A stretch of DNA of 64,000 nt from Biomphalaria glabrata (Eukaryota > Mollusca > Gastropoda > Planorbidae). The notes under the pieces were generated by a model. It made no database searches. It was not told the origin of the DNA and saw only the letters and a program-made list of their open reading frames with translations. The position numbers were made by a program, and so were the translations under genes. Below, piece by piece: positions 41,950 through 53,809 of this stretch. The stretch lies in assembly GCF_947242115.1 (NCBI RefSeq), contig NC_074718.1:43954699-44018698 (forward strand). The letters run 5' to 3'. The first letter of the stretch is position 1. Each line of letters starts with the position of its first letter.

Positions 41950-42292
41950 GTTGTTACCCTATTGGCGGCGCGATAGGGCTAACTGTACACATGTGACACA
42001 GGCCAGAAAGACAGTTAGTGTCGATGGGCAAGGGACAGTACTGGTATGAACTTTGCATGTGAATATGACCCGTGTTATGGTCATCTGATGATAGGCCTGT
42101 GTGGACCAGAACAGAGTGGGTAAGGCAGGGCAGTTCAAGACAGGACAGCGAGGAGACCAGGACTGTGAGTCGGCCGGGAAGTCGGTCCTGGTGGAGTCCT
42201 CTAGTGAATGTACGAGCCCAGGAAGAGATGGAGACAGTAGAGTTTAGTACGGTGATGTACAGCGTAGCATTTTTAGTTGTTGATGTGTTGCC
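41950..42292. other. Unassigned moderately GC-rich DNA
   Basis: It has no convincing gene. It lies between the SINE-like repeat and a MITE; sequence on the far side of the MITE (to about 42620) may be the continuation of the same unit. Confidence 0.3.
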
Positions 42293-42478
42293 AATGGACC
42301 TCATTCTCCAACCGTAAACAAACAACATTTAGCACGTGGTGCTCTATCTCTTCTATATAATTTACGATCTAATGTTTAATTCATGATGGTTGTCACGTGA
42401 CAGTTTTTTTTCGTTGTTTTATCAATAAGATCACGTGACTAAATGTTGTTTGTTTACGATTGGTGAATGGGGTCCATT
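42293..42478. mobile_element. CACGTGAC MITE, copy 2
   Basis: Ends AATGGACCTCATTCTCCAAC and TTGGTGAATGGGGTCCATT are inverted repeats; CACGTGACAG and TCACGTGAC lie inside. It is in the opposite orientation to copy 1. Confidence 0.88.
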
Positions 42479-43732
42479 GTCTAGTATTGGCTGTTATCTA
42501 TTTATTTGACCATTATTAAAGGACCAGAATGTTTGGAGCTCTTGTAGTCAGATTCTTGTGTTGATGTTTTGTGTGTTTAGCAGTGTTTACAGAAGGCCTG
42601 ATTAGGAAAGATCGTAACAATATTTTACAAAAAACTAAAAACATTTTTCTTCATTTTAAGTTTCCAAAATTCATTATCCTTTGGCCTACAACCCACCATT
42701 TATTCTGAAGAGCTCATGTCAAGTAAAGTTTAAAAAAAGGGATGCGTGGGTCGTGTCGATTCAGAAGAGAATGGACGTTTACAATGGGCTCGTTGGTCGT
42801 AAGATCACCCTCGTGTTTAGAAGAACATCCTTTAGTCTTGACGTAAAAGCGTTAATTCAAAGATGATATGTAACTCTCAACAATTTTATCTAATGTTCGA
42901 AAGTAAACGCTAGACTTCAGTTAGATCTATCCAGATTTAGCATTTAGTCTTTTTTAAAAATAGCTTTTTGAATCGGTCTTATGGCGGACACTCAGGACAT
43001 TCCTTACGAATTGCGGGGTCCAATTCAATTGTTTCATTCGAGGCTCCTCTTCTAATTTTTTTTTTTACAATAACAACTATTACTATTAATTCGATGATTT
43101 TATCAACATTTATTATTCAACATACATTGGAAGCAACTCCAGCGTAATAGGCGCCAGTGTATAAATGTATAAATCTGCTCAAAGTCATTGTATTGTAATA
43201 ACTGAAGTGAGGCAACTCAACGAGGACATAGACGTTTATTTACATAGAGACATGACAAACACAAAGGGCATCTGCCTTGAGTACAGCATCTCCATATTGG
43301 CTCTCTCCTTGGGCGGAAATCGTTAGTCTCTTCATGTCAACATCCTGTTCTAGTTTGGTTACTAGAAGTGCGCATCTCTGCACTAGCCTGGATGGTGGTG
43401 CGCATGGCAAATTCATAACAGTATATTCAATTCTAATAATGGGTCCATAGATCAAGACTCGGAAGATGGCGCGCAAAATGTTCCTGAACGTCAATTGAAT
43501 TTTTTAACTCTTGAATAGTGCCTACATGCGGAAATACCCGAAGGCGTAATCTATCAAGATAAAGATTGTTTACTCATCTAGCCAAATTTAAATTAATTTG
43601 TTTAAATACTTTGAAAAATTACAAAAAGAATGTTCCCAGTGTGGCCAAATAGATAGTAATTCTCTTCCCAATGGTATACATCCTGTCGAATTCCTCGGAA
43701 AAAAGTTTTCGAGAACCGCGTCCAGCCACCCA
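42479..43732. other. Intergenic DNA
   Basis: No gene is recognised. A minus-strand frame at 43240-43494 has no known motif, and the plus-strand frame at 42681-42866 is short and featureless. Confidence 0.35.
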
Positions 43733-44341
43733 GGATTTTGAACCAATGAATTTGCAAGCTAAATAGAGGAATTGTACAAAATATTCTTTCGAGAACTCTT
43801 TTTTTTTTTTAATCAGAAAAATCTTGTTTGTCTCGGAGACCTTTAGGCGTCGCCTCTGCGAATAGTTCCCGGGGCAGGATACCCTCTCCTCTCTGGGCCT
43901 CTGTATCGAGGTCAGGGTTGCTTACACGGTCAGCCACCCAGGATTTTGAACCCATGAATTTGCAAGCTAAATAGAGGAATTGTACAAAACATTCTTTCGA
44001 GAACTCTTTTTTTTTTTAATCAGAAAAATCTTGTTTGTCTCGGAGACCTTTAGGCGTCCCCTCTGCGAATAGTTCCCGGGCAGGACACCCTCTCCTCTCT
44101 GGGCCTCTGTATCGAGGTCAGGGTTGCTTACACGGTCAGCCACCCAGGATTTTGAACCAATGAATTTGCAAGCTAAATAGAGGAATTGTACAAAATATTC
44201 TTTCGAGAACTCTTTTTTTTTAATCAGAAAAATCTTGTTTGTCTCGGAGACCTTTAGGCGTCCCCTCTGCGAATAGTTCTCGGGGCAGGACACCCTCTCC
44301 TCTCTGGGCCTCTGTATCGAGGTCAGGGTTGCTTACACGGT
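43733..44341. repeat. Tandem triplicate of a 198-206-bp unit
   Basis: CAGCCACCCAGGATTTTGAA begins units at 43733, 43931 and 44137. Each continues through GGAATTGTACAAAA, TTTCGAGAACTC, a T run, GTCTCGGAGACCTTTAGGCG and GGTCAGGGTTGCTTACACGG. Differences are mainly in T-run length and single bases, so the expansion is recent. Confidence 0.95.
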
Positions 44342-44548
44342 CAGTGTTTCCCAAGCTTTTGACCTCTGAGTACCCCTTTGATATTGTTTGTAATGCTGAG
44401 TATCCCTCCCCTCCTCCAATCACATTTTAATTTATTAACAGAACATAATTAAATGGGTATTTACAAAATATCAGCTTAGTTAAAGAGGTGCAAGGCGTAC
44501 CCCCCTCCAAAGTCTTTCCCAAGGCGTACCCCTCTTTGGGACACACTG
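44342..44548. mobile_element. hAT-like MITE, family 3
   Basis: The left end CAGTGTTTCCCAAGC and right end TTTGGGACACACTG are inverted repeats with one mismatch in the first 13 bases. No 8-bp duplication is visible because another hAT element begins seven bases beyond its right end. Confidence 0.65.
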
Positions 44549-44555
44549 GTGTAGC

Positions 44556-44933
44556 CAGGGTCAGACTGGGTGTCAAAATCGGCCCGGGCCTCTCTATTTC
44601 GTACGACCCATAAATTGTATATTGTATGATGGACATCCAATTCTAGGTCAAAATGTTTTCAAAATCATTCTGTCAAGTTTGATAATGTATCGATAGCTGT
44701 ACACATGCATACAGTGAATATAAATACTTCACCCAGAGGGCCTCTTTTGTAAGAGAATACTAGAAAACCTTCCACAATGTGATACGTGCCGAAGTGACAT
44801 CCATGCGGCCCTTATCTTATAAAACAGACGTGATTTAAAAAAAAAAAAGATGATTACAGTGGTTCTACCTGCCCATTTAGGTACCGGCCCACCGGGCATT
44901 TGCCCGAATGCCAATATAGCCAGTCCGCCCCTG
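44556..44933. mobile_element. hAT-type MITE, family 2, with 8-bp duplication
   Basis: Left end CAGGGTCAGACTGG and right end CCAGTCCGCCCCTG are inverted repeats. GGTGTAGC is repeated exactly at 44548-44555 and 44934-44941, the 8-bp duplication expected for hAT. The 378-bp interior contains a LINE family A tail relic (about 44813-44857, minus strand). Confidence 0.92.
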
Positions 44934-44941
44934 GGTGTAGC

Positions 44942-45884
44942 CCAATGAGTGAATAGTGCTGACCAAAAGAGGTCACCGACGAATTTATGTTCCTCCTTTT
45001 ATTTTGTTTCAGCTCTTCTATTTTTCGGCAAAAACAAATGTGTACATTCGCTTAACCAGACTCTTGAGTTTTATTTTAATCGTTTTTGCAATCTATCAAG
45101 AATTACAATTGCACAAGCAGAGATAATTGATATTGTACATAGAAACAATCGGTTATGTATCAGTTAATGCCCTTTGCTCGGCCCGCGAAAGTGGAAAAGC
45201 CCCTATTAGTTTTGTGTGGTTTGTCTGTCTGTCCGTCCGTCTCGTTTATATCGTAAAAACAGATGAGCTATTGAAAATCCGATAACATGACATTTTAGAT
45301 TTTTCAAAAGTTCAACGGCTACTGTTTCCTAAAAGCGAAACGTTTAACTTTTAAAATAAACTATACAAGCAGCTTTTTTTTTTAAGTAGGCCTACACCAC
45401 ATTTATAATCATTCACTATTAATATGAGTATTAATAGCCAAACTATTTTGAATTATGAAGAACTATATCGATAAATGAGGTTATTTTTCTGTATATTTTT
45501 TAAGTTATACAAACGGTTTCGTACTTTTCTAAAATAATGTTCCTAAAAATATTTATATTAAATAATTCTGTGTTTTTTATTATACAGTAACGATATATAT
45601 GTTTGAGTGCCAGATAACAACGATGTCTTGGTGTTAAGATGAGATTGTGTTTATCAGACAACGCGTTTCAGAGGTAATATTCCATAGAAAATTAGACATT
45701 TAACAAAAAGGAACAATTTCTTCCTTGAGGACTTGAATAAGAGAGTCACCGTTTACAAAACCATTACTTAGATAATCATTCAATAACATCAGTAAGGCCA
45801 GGTTCACATTGAACCATATCTCGGTAAAGATCATTTTATAGAATACATATGAATATCATCAATGAAATAATAATTCCATCCATC
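44942..45884. other. Intergenic DNA with a possible repeat
   Basis: From about 45175 to 45390 a GGCCCGCGAAAGTGG...TGTCTGTCTGTCCGTCCGTC...CAACGGCTACTGTTTCC segment looks like a dispersed repeat, but no second copy is in the window. No gene. Confidence 0.35.
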
Positions 45885-47955
45885 CATCCCAGTGGCGCTA
45901 CAGCCCATGGAGGGCTCTGGCCTGCTTCAGCACATCCTTCCATTCAGATCTCTCCTTCGTCTACACGCCCTAACCACAAGCTGCTTCAGATCTGCTTCCA
46001 CATCGTCAATCCATCGCATTCGGGGTCTGCCTTTGGGTCGCCTGCCTTTTGCTTTTTGCCTGTATACGATTTTCGCTCCTCTGTTATCTGACATTCTTTC
46101 AATGTGACCTGCTCAACGTAGTCTGTTCTTTTTTATTTCTGTCACTATTGGTGGGTCTTCATACAATTGATATATCTCATGGTTAGTGCGTGTCCTCCAC
46201 CCTGTTTCATCCTGTATGGCACCATTGATTTTCCTATGAATTTTTCTTTCCCAAGTATTAAGTAAATTTTCAGATGTCTTAGCCTTTGTCCAGGTCTCAC
46301 TTCCATACATTGCTGCTGGTCTTATTATGGTTTTGTATATTATTTTCTTGGTTTTCCTTGAAATCGTTTTGCTCTTAAGTAAATGGTGGGTGCTATAAAA
46401 TGCTCTGTTGCCTCCTGCTATTCTTTCCTTTATTTCTGTCAGTAGGTCATTTTTTAAATTAATAGTACTTCCTAGATATTTGAAAGTTTGGACGTTTTCA
46501 AATTCGTGGTCTTTGATTTTGATATGTTGTCCCTCTGTTTGATTGTCTCTTGTCATTGCGATGTACTTGGTTTTACTGTCATTGACCTCAAGTCCTGCTG
46601 GTCGAGATGCTTCTTCTAGTTGTGTGAAGGCTCTAGCGATGTCAGAGGTTTCTTTACCCAATAAGGCAATGTCATCGGCATAAGCAAGGTATTGCAGAGT
46701 TTGGCTGTATATCGTCCCTGATGGTGGAGGACCATGTTTTCTCTCCTGAAGTAGTTAGTAATAGTTCCCCTCGTGTGTATGTTTATATTTCTTATAACTC
46801 TCTCCAGTGTTAAATTGAAAAGCATGCAGGAAAGTGCGTCTCCTTGTCTTAATCCTCGTTTAATCCTAAATTCCCGTGAGTGTTCTCCTTGTATTATGAC
46901 TTTACTTTTTGAGTTGTTTAATGTCATATGTATAAGTCTTGTCAGTTTGTTGGGTATTCCAAAATCCTGTAGAGTGTCATATAGGTATTTCCTTCTGATA
47001 CTGTCAAAAGCCATTTTATAGTCTATAAAGAGTTGGTGGATTGGTATGTCGTATTCATGACATTTTTCTAGTATACATCTTAGTGTGAAGATGTGGTCGG
47101 TTGTGGATTTGTTGGGTCTGAAACCACATTGGTAGTCACCTAAGATTTCTTCTGAATATTTTCCAAGCTTCTTAGTTATAAGCCTAGACAGTATCTTATA
47201 AGTCACATTTAGTAGAGAGATTCCTCTGTAATTACAGCACTTTAACTTGGATCCTTTTTTGTGTATTGGGGTTATAAGAGCCGTTTCCCATTCTGTTGGT
47301 ATTACTTCTTCTTCCCAAATTCTTGATATTAGTCTGTGTATTTGGGAATGTAAGTCTTTCCCTCCATATTTAATTAGTTCTGCTGTGATTTGGTCCTCTC
47401 CTGGTGCTTTGTGATTCTTCATGGTCCTAATTATTTCTGATGTTTCAATGAGTGTTGGTGGGTTCACTTAGGGATCTGGTCCTCCATGTGGCAGTTCATA
47501 TTCTCCATTGTCTCCATCTTCAGTGGTATTTAGGATCTCCTCAAAGTATTCAGCCCATCTCTCAATGACCCTGCTGTTTTCTGTAATAAGCTGACCATCT
47601 TTGTTCTCACACATGTGTGATCTAGCTTGAAATCCGTTCTTTTCATCTTTTATTTTCATATACATTCCTCTCATGTCTCCCTCCTTTGCTAGTTCCTCAA
47701 TTTGAATCATCTTGGACTTTTCCCATTCCCGTTTTTTTCTTTCTCACAACTTTTGTGGCCCTTCTTCTTGCTTCATTGTATTGCTGTCTAGTGTTCCTGG
47801 TTTCTCTCTGTAGCATTATCATTCGAGCATTATTCTTCTCTTCTATAGTTTGTCTGCATTCATCATCATACCACCCTATTTTCTCGTTCTTTTGTTTAAA
47901 TCCAACTACCTCTTCTGCTGTTCTTTTGATAGCATGCTTTATTATTTCCCAATGA
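45885..47955 (-). mobile_element. 5'-truncated LINE with most of the reverse transcriptase
   Basis: The minus strand holds the linker (DECRQTIEEKNNARMI, then MIQIEELAKEGDMRGMYMKI), RT motifs KAPGEDQITAELIKYGG, KCCNYRGISLL, QCGFRPNKSTTDHIF, the catalytic FIDYKMAFDS, GLRQGDALSCMLFNL and AYADDIALLGKE, then LEVNDSKTKYI and FKYLGSTI. The C-terminus is KAKGRRPKGRPRMRWIDDVE to VLKQARALHGL. A stop at 47468, frame changes near 47720 and between the GLRQGD and YADD motifs (about 46700), and one near 46115 inactivate it. The endonuclease is missing. The 3' end is (ATGG)n. The C-terminal finger is not seen. Probably an RTE- or Jockey-like clade; not resolved. Confidence 0.92.
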
Positions 47956-48022
47956 AATAATATTTAACAGTAATAAATATCCGTATCTTGTGTTGTGTTT
48001 TAATTCAGGTCATTCAGCTATT

Positions 48023-48024
48023 TG

Positions 48025-48055
<31 letters not shown>

Positions 48056-48058
48056 TTA
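48023..48058. repeat. (TTA)n microsatellite
   Basis: Twelve or so TTA triplets. Confidence 0.95.
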
Positions 48059-48149
48059 TTGATGCATTTAAAAAGCGATCCCCCCTACCTTCTTTCTTCC
48101 CCCTTCCCTCACCCCTTTCCGACTGGTCCAGATAAGTGATAGGATTACT

Positions 48150-48195
48150 TTTTTTGAAGTAACGTCTGTATTTTATAAGAAAAGATAAGATAAGA
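48150..48195 (+). mobile_element. LINE family A tail
   Basis: TTTTTTGAAGTAACGTCTGT ATTTTATAAG and AGATAAGATAAGA form the family A 3' end only. Confidence 0.65.
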
Positions 48196-48700
48196 CCATA
48201 GAGTATTAAGAAAGCTAAAAGCATGAAATAGCGCTAAACAAAAATATTTCTAATGGCACAGATTTATTATTGTTATTCTAGACTAGATCTATTACAAATG
48301 TCATGACACGACTGATCCAAACTCATTGATACAATTACGCTTAATATAAGCTTTGTTGTTGGTTTTAAGTTTGTTTTTTTTTTAATTTTCTTCTTTTTTA
48401 AATATAGGTCCTATATTTATCACAGCTTAAATTGTTATTGGACTTGAATTTCGATTTCCATTTAATAAAGATAATTAACCTAGACTTTTAATTATGTAAC
48501 ACATTTAAAATGCTTTATGTCATTAGGCCGACATTGATTTGGATCTATTCGTTTCTAAAAAGAAAGTTTTCAAGAAGGTTGTTGTTTTTTTTTGGGGGGG
48601 AGGGGTATGGAGATACCTGCTTTCATCCAATGTTGTAAATACAATTCTACTCTCGTTTATGGTCTCTAGACTCTAACCAAAACATGTCTGAAGCATTCGT
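48196..48700. other. AT-rich intergenic DNA
   Basis: It starts with a possible SINE family 3 tail (AAAGCATGAAATAGCGCTAAAC) at about 48213. No gene is seen. Confidence 0.4.
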
Positions 48701-48711
48701 CAACATCATCA

Positions 48712-49392
48712 TTTCTCATCATCATCATCACCACCATCATCACCTTCATCATCGAAATCATCATCATCACCACCATCATAACCTACATCATCGAAATCAT
48801 CATCAACAACAACATCATAACCTTCATCATCGAAATCATCACCATCATCATCACCACCATCATCACCTTCATCATCGAAATCATCATCATCACCACCATC
48901 ATAACCTTCATCATCGAAATCATCATCATCATCAACAACATCATAACCTTCATCATCGAAATCAGCATCATCATCATCACCACCATCATAACCTTCATCA
49001 TCGAAATCATCATCATCATCATCAACAACATCATAACCTTCATCATCGAAATCATCACCATCATCATCACCACCATCATAACCTTCATCATCGAAATCAT
49101 CATCATCATCATCACCACCATCATAACCTTCATCATCGAAATCATCATCATCATCATCATCATCAACACCATCATAACCTTCATCATCGAAATCATCACC
49201 ATCATCATCACCACCATCATATCCTTCATCGTCGAAATCATCATCATCACCACCATCATAATCTTCATCGTCGAAATCATCATCATCATCATCATCATCA
49301 TCAACAACAATATTATCATCAAAAGCAACAAGAACATCATCAACATCATCTCCATCATCACCACCACCATCATCATCATCATCATCAACTCC
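48712..49392. repeat. (CAT/ATC)n array with 57-69-bp higher-order unit
   Basis: ATCATC triplets are broken regularly by ATAACCTTCATCATCGAAATC, giving about eleven higher-order units. On the plus strand this reads poly-His with NLHHRN spacers. On the minus strand it reads poly-Asp with FDDEGYDGG spacers and is open from about 49494 to 48709. The spacer keeps its codon phase throughout, so a coding origin cannot be excluded, but no splice sites or homology support one. Confidence 0.9.
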
Positions 49393-49399
49393 ATTTGAG

Positions 49400-50127
49400 T
49401 GAGAGCTTGAGAGGTTTAAGTCCTCCCTTGTAAAAGCCATGGACAGAAACCCTGCAGTTTTGTGTAGTACGTACTTACATACGCCAAGTTGCAAACCATA
49501 TCATACTAGTTTAAAGCATTAGATATAATATATAAAGGTCTGTGTATTAACAGCTAATATTTTTTTTTGTGTAGCCAAATTCGGTGTACAGAATAAAGGA
49601 AATATTGATAATTTAATCATTCTTTTTAAAGTTTAACTTTAGTTGTTTTTTTTTCCGCACTTTTTGGCACAGTAAAATCAAATGTCTAGGCTTTATCACT
49701 TGTTTATGAGATGAACCGTAATCTCTCGCGACTGAAGGAGAATAAGATGACATTAAATTAACATTAAGCCACTAATCCTACTTCTTATTAGGATCTAATA
49801 CAAGTAGTCTAGTCTAGTAGTGACTAAGTCTAGGCATGCCCACAGTAGTACAGTACATTGCAGTATATTTGCAGTTGTGCAAATGATCTTCAAAGAATTA
49901 AGTTTAAAATGAGATGGAAACCACTGAACAGTTCATCTCTTGTATTGATCTAGTCATATGAACGCTCCAACATAACATTGAGAACGAAGAAGAAGAAAAG
50001 TTTAAAATGAAATTTGATGCTGTAGTTTGCTTAGTTTTTTCTCAATTAGTTACTTGAAGTTTCGTATATTTATTTTTATTTTAAGTAAGCCCCGCGACCA
50101 GTAATGTAGTAAAAAAGTAGCATTCAT
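49400..50127. other. Intergenic DNA
   Basis: No gene or repeat beyond short homopolymers. Confidence 0.4.
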
Positions 50128-50337
50128 ACCTTGTGGTCAGATGATGTAATGGTCATCTGTGGCCTACGGTTAACGAGGGTGTTATGTGGCCAGCACAAGG
50201 ACCTTTACTTTTCCCCAACTAATGTCAGGTACCCACTCAGAGCGCCCAAGGATTCCGAAATAAAAATCGCAGTCTTCACCGGGATTCGAACCCAGGTTCA
50301 AAAGCCAAGCGCTTTACCGCTCAGCCACCGCGCCTCC
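50128..50337 (-). repeat. SINE family 1 copy
   Basis: On the minus strand it begins GGAGGCGCGGTGGCTGAGCGG (A box), then GCGCTTGGCTTTTGAACC and TGGGTTCGAATCCCGG (B box), a body with a deletion relative to other copies, and ends near the CATCTGACCACAAGGTATG sequence. Confidence 0.85.
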
Positions 50338-50361
50338 GACCAGTAATGAGTATCAGCCAAA

Positions 50362-50465
50362 TCAACCAACGACTTGGCAGAGTGGAAGTATCTAATTAAC
50401 GATGCTCGACTGCATTAGCACATGGATATACCTAGGACTTCATTGTCTTCTCTTTTGAAGGTACG
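50362..50465 (+). mobile_element. LINE family A, worn 3' end
   Basis: AACGACTTGGCAGAGTGGAAG, GATGCTCGACTGCATTAGCA and CTTCTCTTTTGAAGGTACGT are diverged versions of the family A end. Confidence 0.6.
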
Positions 50466-50474
50466 TGGGATTTG

Positions 50475-50670
50475 TGGCAGACTGTGGCTGGGAGGCTTAA
50501 ACAGCTTGTCTACCTATCAAGGGGACGCGAGTTCGACACCTGTCTCGAGCAGAGTTGTATAGACGCAGCACGGAAAACCTCACAGACGCCCTCTCCCGCA
50601 CGGGACCATAGCGCACCGAGCTTGTTGTGAGCTGAAAATTGCGCTATATAAAAACTATTAAAAACAAGCA
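50475..50670 (+). repeat. SINE family 3 copy
   Basis: A-box-like GACTGTGGCTGGGAGGCTTA, B-box-like CGAGTTCGACACC, body CGGAAAACCTCACAG and GCGCACCGAGC, tail AATTGCGCTATATAAAAAC TA. It matches 17305-17550. Confidence 0.8.
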
Positions 50671-50744
50671 AAAAAAAAAAAAAACTTTAAAAATAAAATA
50701 AAAAAAAAGCTTATCTAAGGAAAACAAATCCGTCCTTACAACTA

Positions 50745-51125
50745 TATCTATCAATAATGTAGAAGTTATTTCCTTATTCGATAGGAAACAATATAATTAA
50801 TTACCAATAATTAATAAACTAATTGGTTAATTTTTTTTTATTGATTCATATTTTGTCAAGTACAATAAATAATTGTTTAAAGTATCAACTTGATCGGAGA
50901 ATGCGAGTGGGAGAAATAACGTGTACAATTATTTAAGGGGACAAAACCTTACAAATTTAGCGATATCCCTTGTTGGTATCAAACAAAATAATTAATTACC
51001 AGTATAATTTGACTAATTATATTATATTCATGCCTTGTCTACGCCAATGAATTATTGTGCAAAGTTTCAACTTGATCCGAGGTTGGGTGTGGGAGAAATA
51101 ACATGTTAAATCTTTTTACCAGACA
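50745..51125 (+). repeat. AT-rich dispersed repeat D, two tandem half-units
   Basis: Two successive diverged units contain CAATAAATAATTGTTTAAAG or CAATGAATTATTGTGCAAAG, then TATCAACTTGATCGG or TTTCAACTTGATCCG, then GGGAGAAATAACRTGT. Copies elsewhere: 15305 and, inverted, 35195. Confidence 0.75.
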
Positions 51126-51149
51126 GACAGAATGATTTGATATAGTAAA

Positions 51150-51195
51150 AGTAAAGTTAACGTTCCAGACCTTGTGATCTATAGAGCTGATATAA
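51150..51195 (-). repeat. SINE family 1, 3' end only
   Basis: GTAAAGTTAACGTTCCAGAC CTTGTGATCTATAGAGCTGAT is the reverse complement of the SINE 3' end. Confidence 0.6.
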
Positions 51196-51199
51196 GCTT

Positions 51200-52184
51200 T
51201 GTAAAAATAAAGTCTGTAGCTAATAAGGTAAGATATTTTATTTTGAGGGGAACGAACCACAAGTTGTGGTTGGTCCACAACCCCCATCCTGCCAGCTACG
51301 CCATGAAAGAAACAATCATATTTAGAATTATATTTAAAATTTTCAGTCTATTCACTACAAAAATCCCCATTCTCCGCCTCTTCGATCTGGCTGGTTTCAT
51401 TTTAAGGGGAGGCGAATAATAATAATAATAAAAATCTTCACTACAGCTTTAAGCCCAACCCACTTGCGTGTGATTTCATCATCACTTGCTTTGACCTAAT
51501 TCCTTCTGATGTGGTGTATAGCAATCTCGCACATAGTCCGCGCCTTTTTGGCTTCTTATCGTTTTTATTAAGTTCCTTTTAAAGTAATCTTGTATTGTCG
51601 TGTGTTTTTTTTTAAGTTGGTGTTGAGAATAAAAGAAAGAAAGAAATCTAATTTGTGGTAACTTTGATTAATTTATTTCACTCTTCTTTTGCTTCTTTTT
51701 AGCTGTTTCTGAGTTTGTTTGTTTTTTTGGCTTCTTTAGAAAGATTTACTATACAGAGTAGAATCTGGCAATACTAGGTCTAGACACTACACACTTAGCT
51801 GCTCCAGGTGTGCAAACAGTAGTGTGTTTGGCGGGAATTAACCTAGATCTATATTTCTGTTTATTTGGATTATTTGTGTTTAGTTTCTTCACACGTTTGT
51901 ACCAAAACCGGAGTAAGTAATCTAGAATAAAATGTATCCTAAGACAAGGCTACGCTAGTGTCGATTTACAATCATGAATGAGGCCATAGCGGGTCATACA
52001 CAACACAGTTAGTTAGTAACACACGCGCCCATGCGGTCTTTCACTACTATGTGACTATTCTGTATCAGTGATTCATATTCATTTCAATTATAATTTCAAT
52101 GAATCTCATTGATTTGATAATCATATATTGAGACTTAATGAGATCTTTATGAGACATAATTAGACTTTTTGTTTCTTTTGTAAT
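51200..52184. other. AT-rich intergenic DNA
   Basis: No gene is supported. Confidence 0.4.
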
Positions 52185-53660
52185 TGTGGAATCTAGATCT
52201 AGATTAGATTCTAGAGTAATCTAGAGTTACCTAGACCTAGATCTAGATAAATAAACTAGATTTAGATTTAGGCTAGATTTGTTCTAGACTTAACTTAAGT
52301 CAAGTTAAGTGTCTTAAGACTTAGATCTAGATCTAGCTAGATCTAGTAAATCTAGTTAGAGTCTTAGACTCTACTCTAGCTAGAAAGCTAGACTAGATCT
52401 AGATCTAGACCTATCTCTATTAGACCTAGATCTAGTATTATACAAGTCAAATAAAAGTCTATCTATACTAATCTATAGTAATAGTCTAGATCTAGATTTA
52501 ATAGATCTAGAATCTAGAGTAGACAATCTAGATTCTATCTAGATTATCTAGAGATCTATATAGATCTAGATCTAACTCTAACTGTAGTGACTGTCTCTGT
52601 AGTCAGTGTAGTGTAGTAGTGTAGTCAATCATGATATTGATATATTAGATCTATATATATTATTATTATTATATTATTTATATGCTTCAATGCATATCTT
52701 ATATTATATCTAAAATTAGTAAAAATCTATCATTCTATCTTAGTATCTAGAATAGATTGATTATAGATTAATCTAGAAATAGATCTAGGATTTATAAACT
52801 TTATTATCTAGATATATAATATATATAAGATTATTAAGATTATTCTATACTATAACTAGATCTAGTATAACTATAACTATAATAAAGTAAAATAGATCTA
52901 TTCTCTAGTCTAGATTCTAGATCTAAATCTATGTCGTAAGTCATAAAGATACATCTAGTCTGATAGTCTAGGGTTTGTTTAGAATCTAGAGGTCTAGATC
53001 TCTAGAGATTATATATATATATCTTCTATTATTATTAGATCTATTATATTAAGACTAAGACAAGACTGCTTTATTGATCCTTACGGAAATTCGTTGTGAT
53101 TACAAGGACTCATTTCTCATATAAAGACAACACAACAGAAAAATACACATAAATACAACAGACAACATAAAGAGTTCATTCAGCGACTACAAATACTACT
53201 ATAAATCTAGATCTAATTAATTCCAATATGTTAAGCATATTAGGTCATTGATTAACATGCATGACTAAGATTGATACATGAAATGCTAGTCTATATATAG
53301 AATCTTGATTTATAAGTCTCAAGTCTTTCTAGAATGAGTAACTAGATTTTACTAGATCTATATTTATATAGTCTAGAATATATATATAATCTATCTATAT
53401 ATATATATATATTAATATATATATATATATTAATATATATATATATATATATATATTAATATATATATATATTTATATATATATTAATATATATAAATAT
53501 ACTAATACTATCTACTCTCTATAGATAGATATAGATCTAGATCAAATCAATGTTATAAACTTAAAAAATATTATATTATATTTATTAGAGTCAATACATC
53601 TTAGTTTTAAATTATTAGAAAATGATATAACTCTAGAGTCTAGAGATTATTTATATATCT
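52185..53660. repeat. TCTAGATC-rich palindromic low-complexity DNA
   Basis: AGATCT, TCTAGA and CTAGAT hexamers recur dozens of times without a fixed period (for example TAGATCTAGATCTAGC at 52323, CTAGATCTAGATCTAGAC at 52392). A perfect-to-imperfect (TA)n tract lies at 53393-53500. The region also holds a LINE tail in minus orientation (53065-53200, TTTATTGATCCTTACGGAAA) and a family A LINE piece (53243-53290). Confidence 0.85.
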
Positions 53661-53744
53661 TTAATTATAGACTTGGTCTTTTAGTGTGATTTAGACTAGA
53701 ATCTTGGAACTTTAAGACATGCCTTATTATTACAGACTTGAATA

Positions 53745-53800
53745 ATATTGTCAAACTGTAAGACAAATTTCCTTATGGATAATAAATAAAGATTATTATT
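53745..53800 (+). mobile_element. LINE family B tail
   Basis: AAACTGTAAGACAAATTTCC TTATGGATAATAAATAAAG with (ATT)n matches the last part of the family B ends. Confidence 0.65.
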
Positions 53801-53809
53801 ATTATAGAT

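Noticed and set aside
41979-42620. LTR-like unit (TGTACACATG...GATCGTAACA) interrupted by a MITE
   Set aside because: The ends are only loosely LTR-like, no flanking duplication is visible and no second copy is in the window.
46773-47021. Plus-strand frames over 45.9-48 kb
   Set aside because: They are the antisense of the LINE reverse transcriptase on the minus strand.
48684-49433. Poly-His protein on the plus strand
   Set aside because: Long His runs arise from CAT triplets; no leader, homology or splice evidence.
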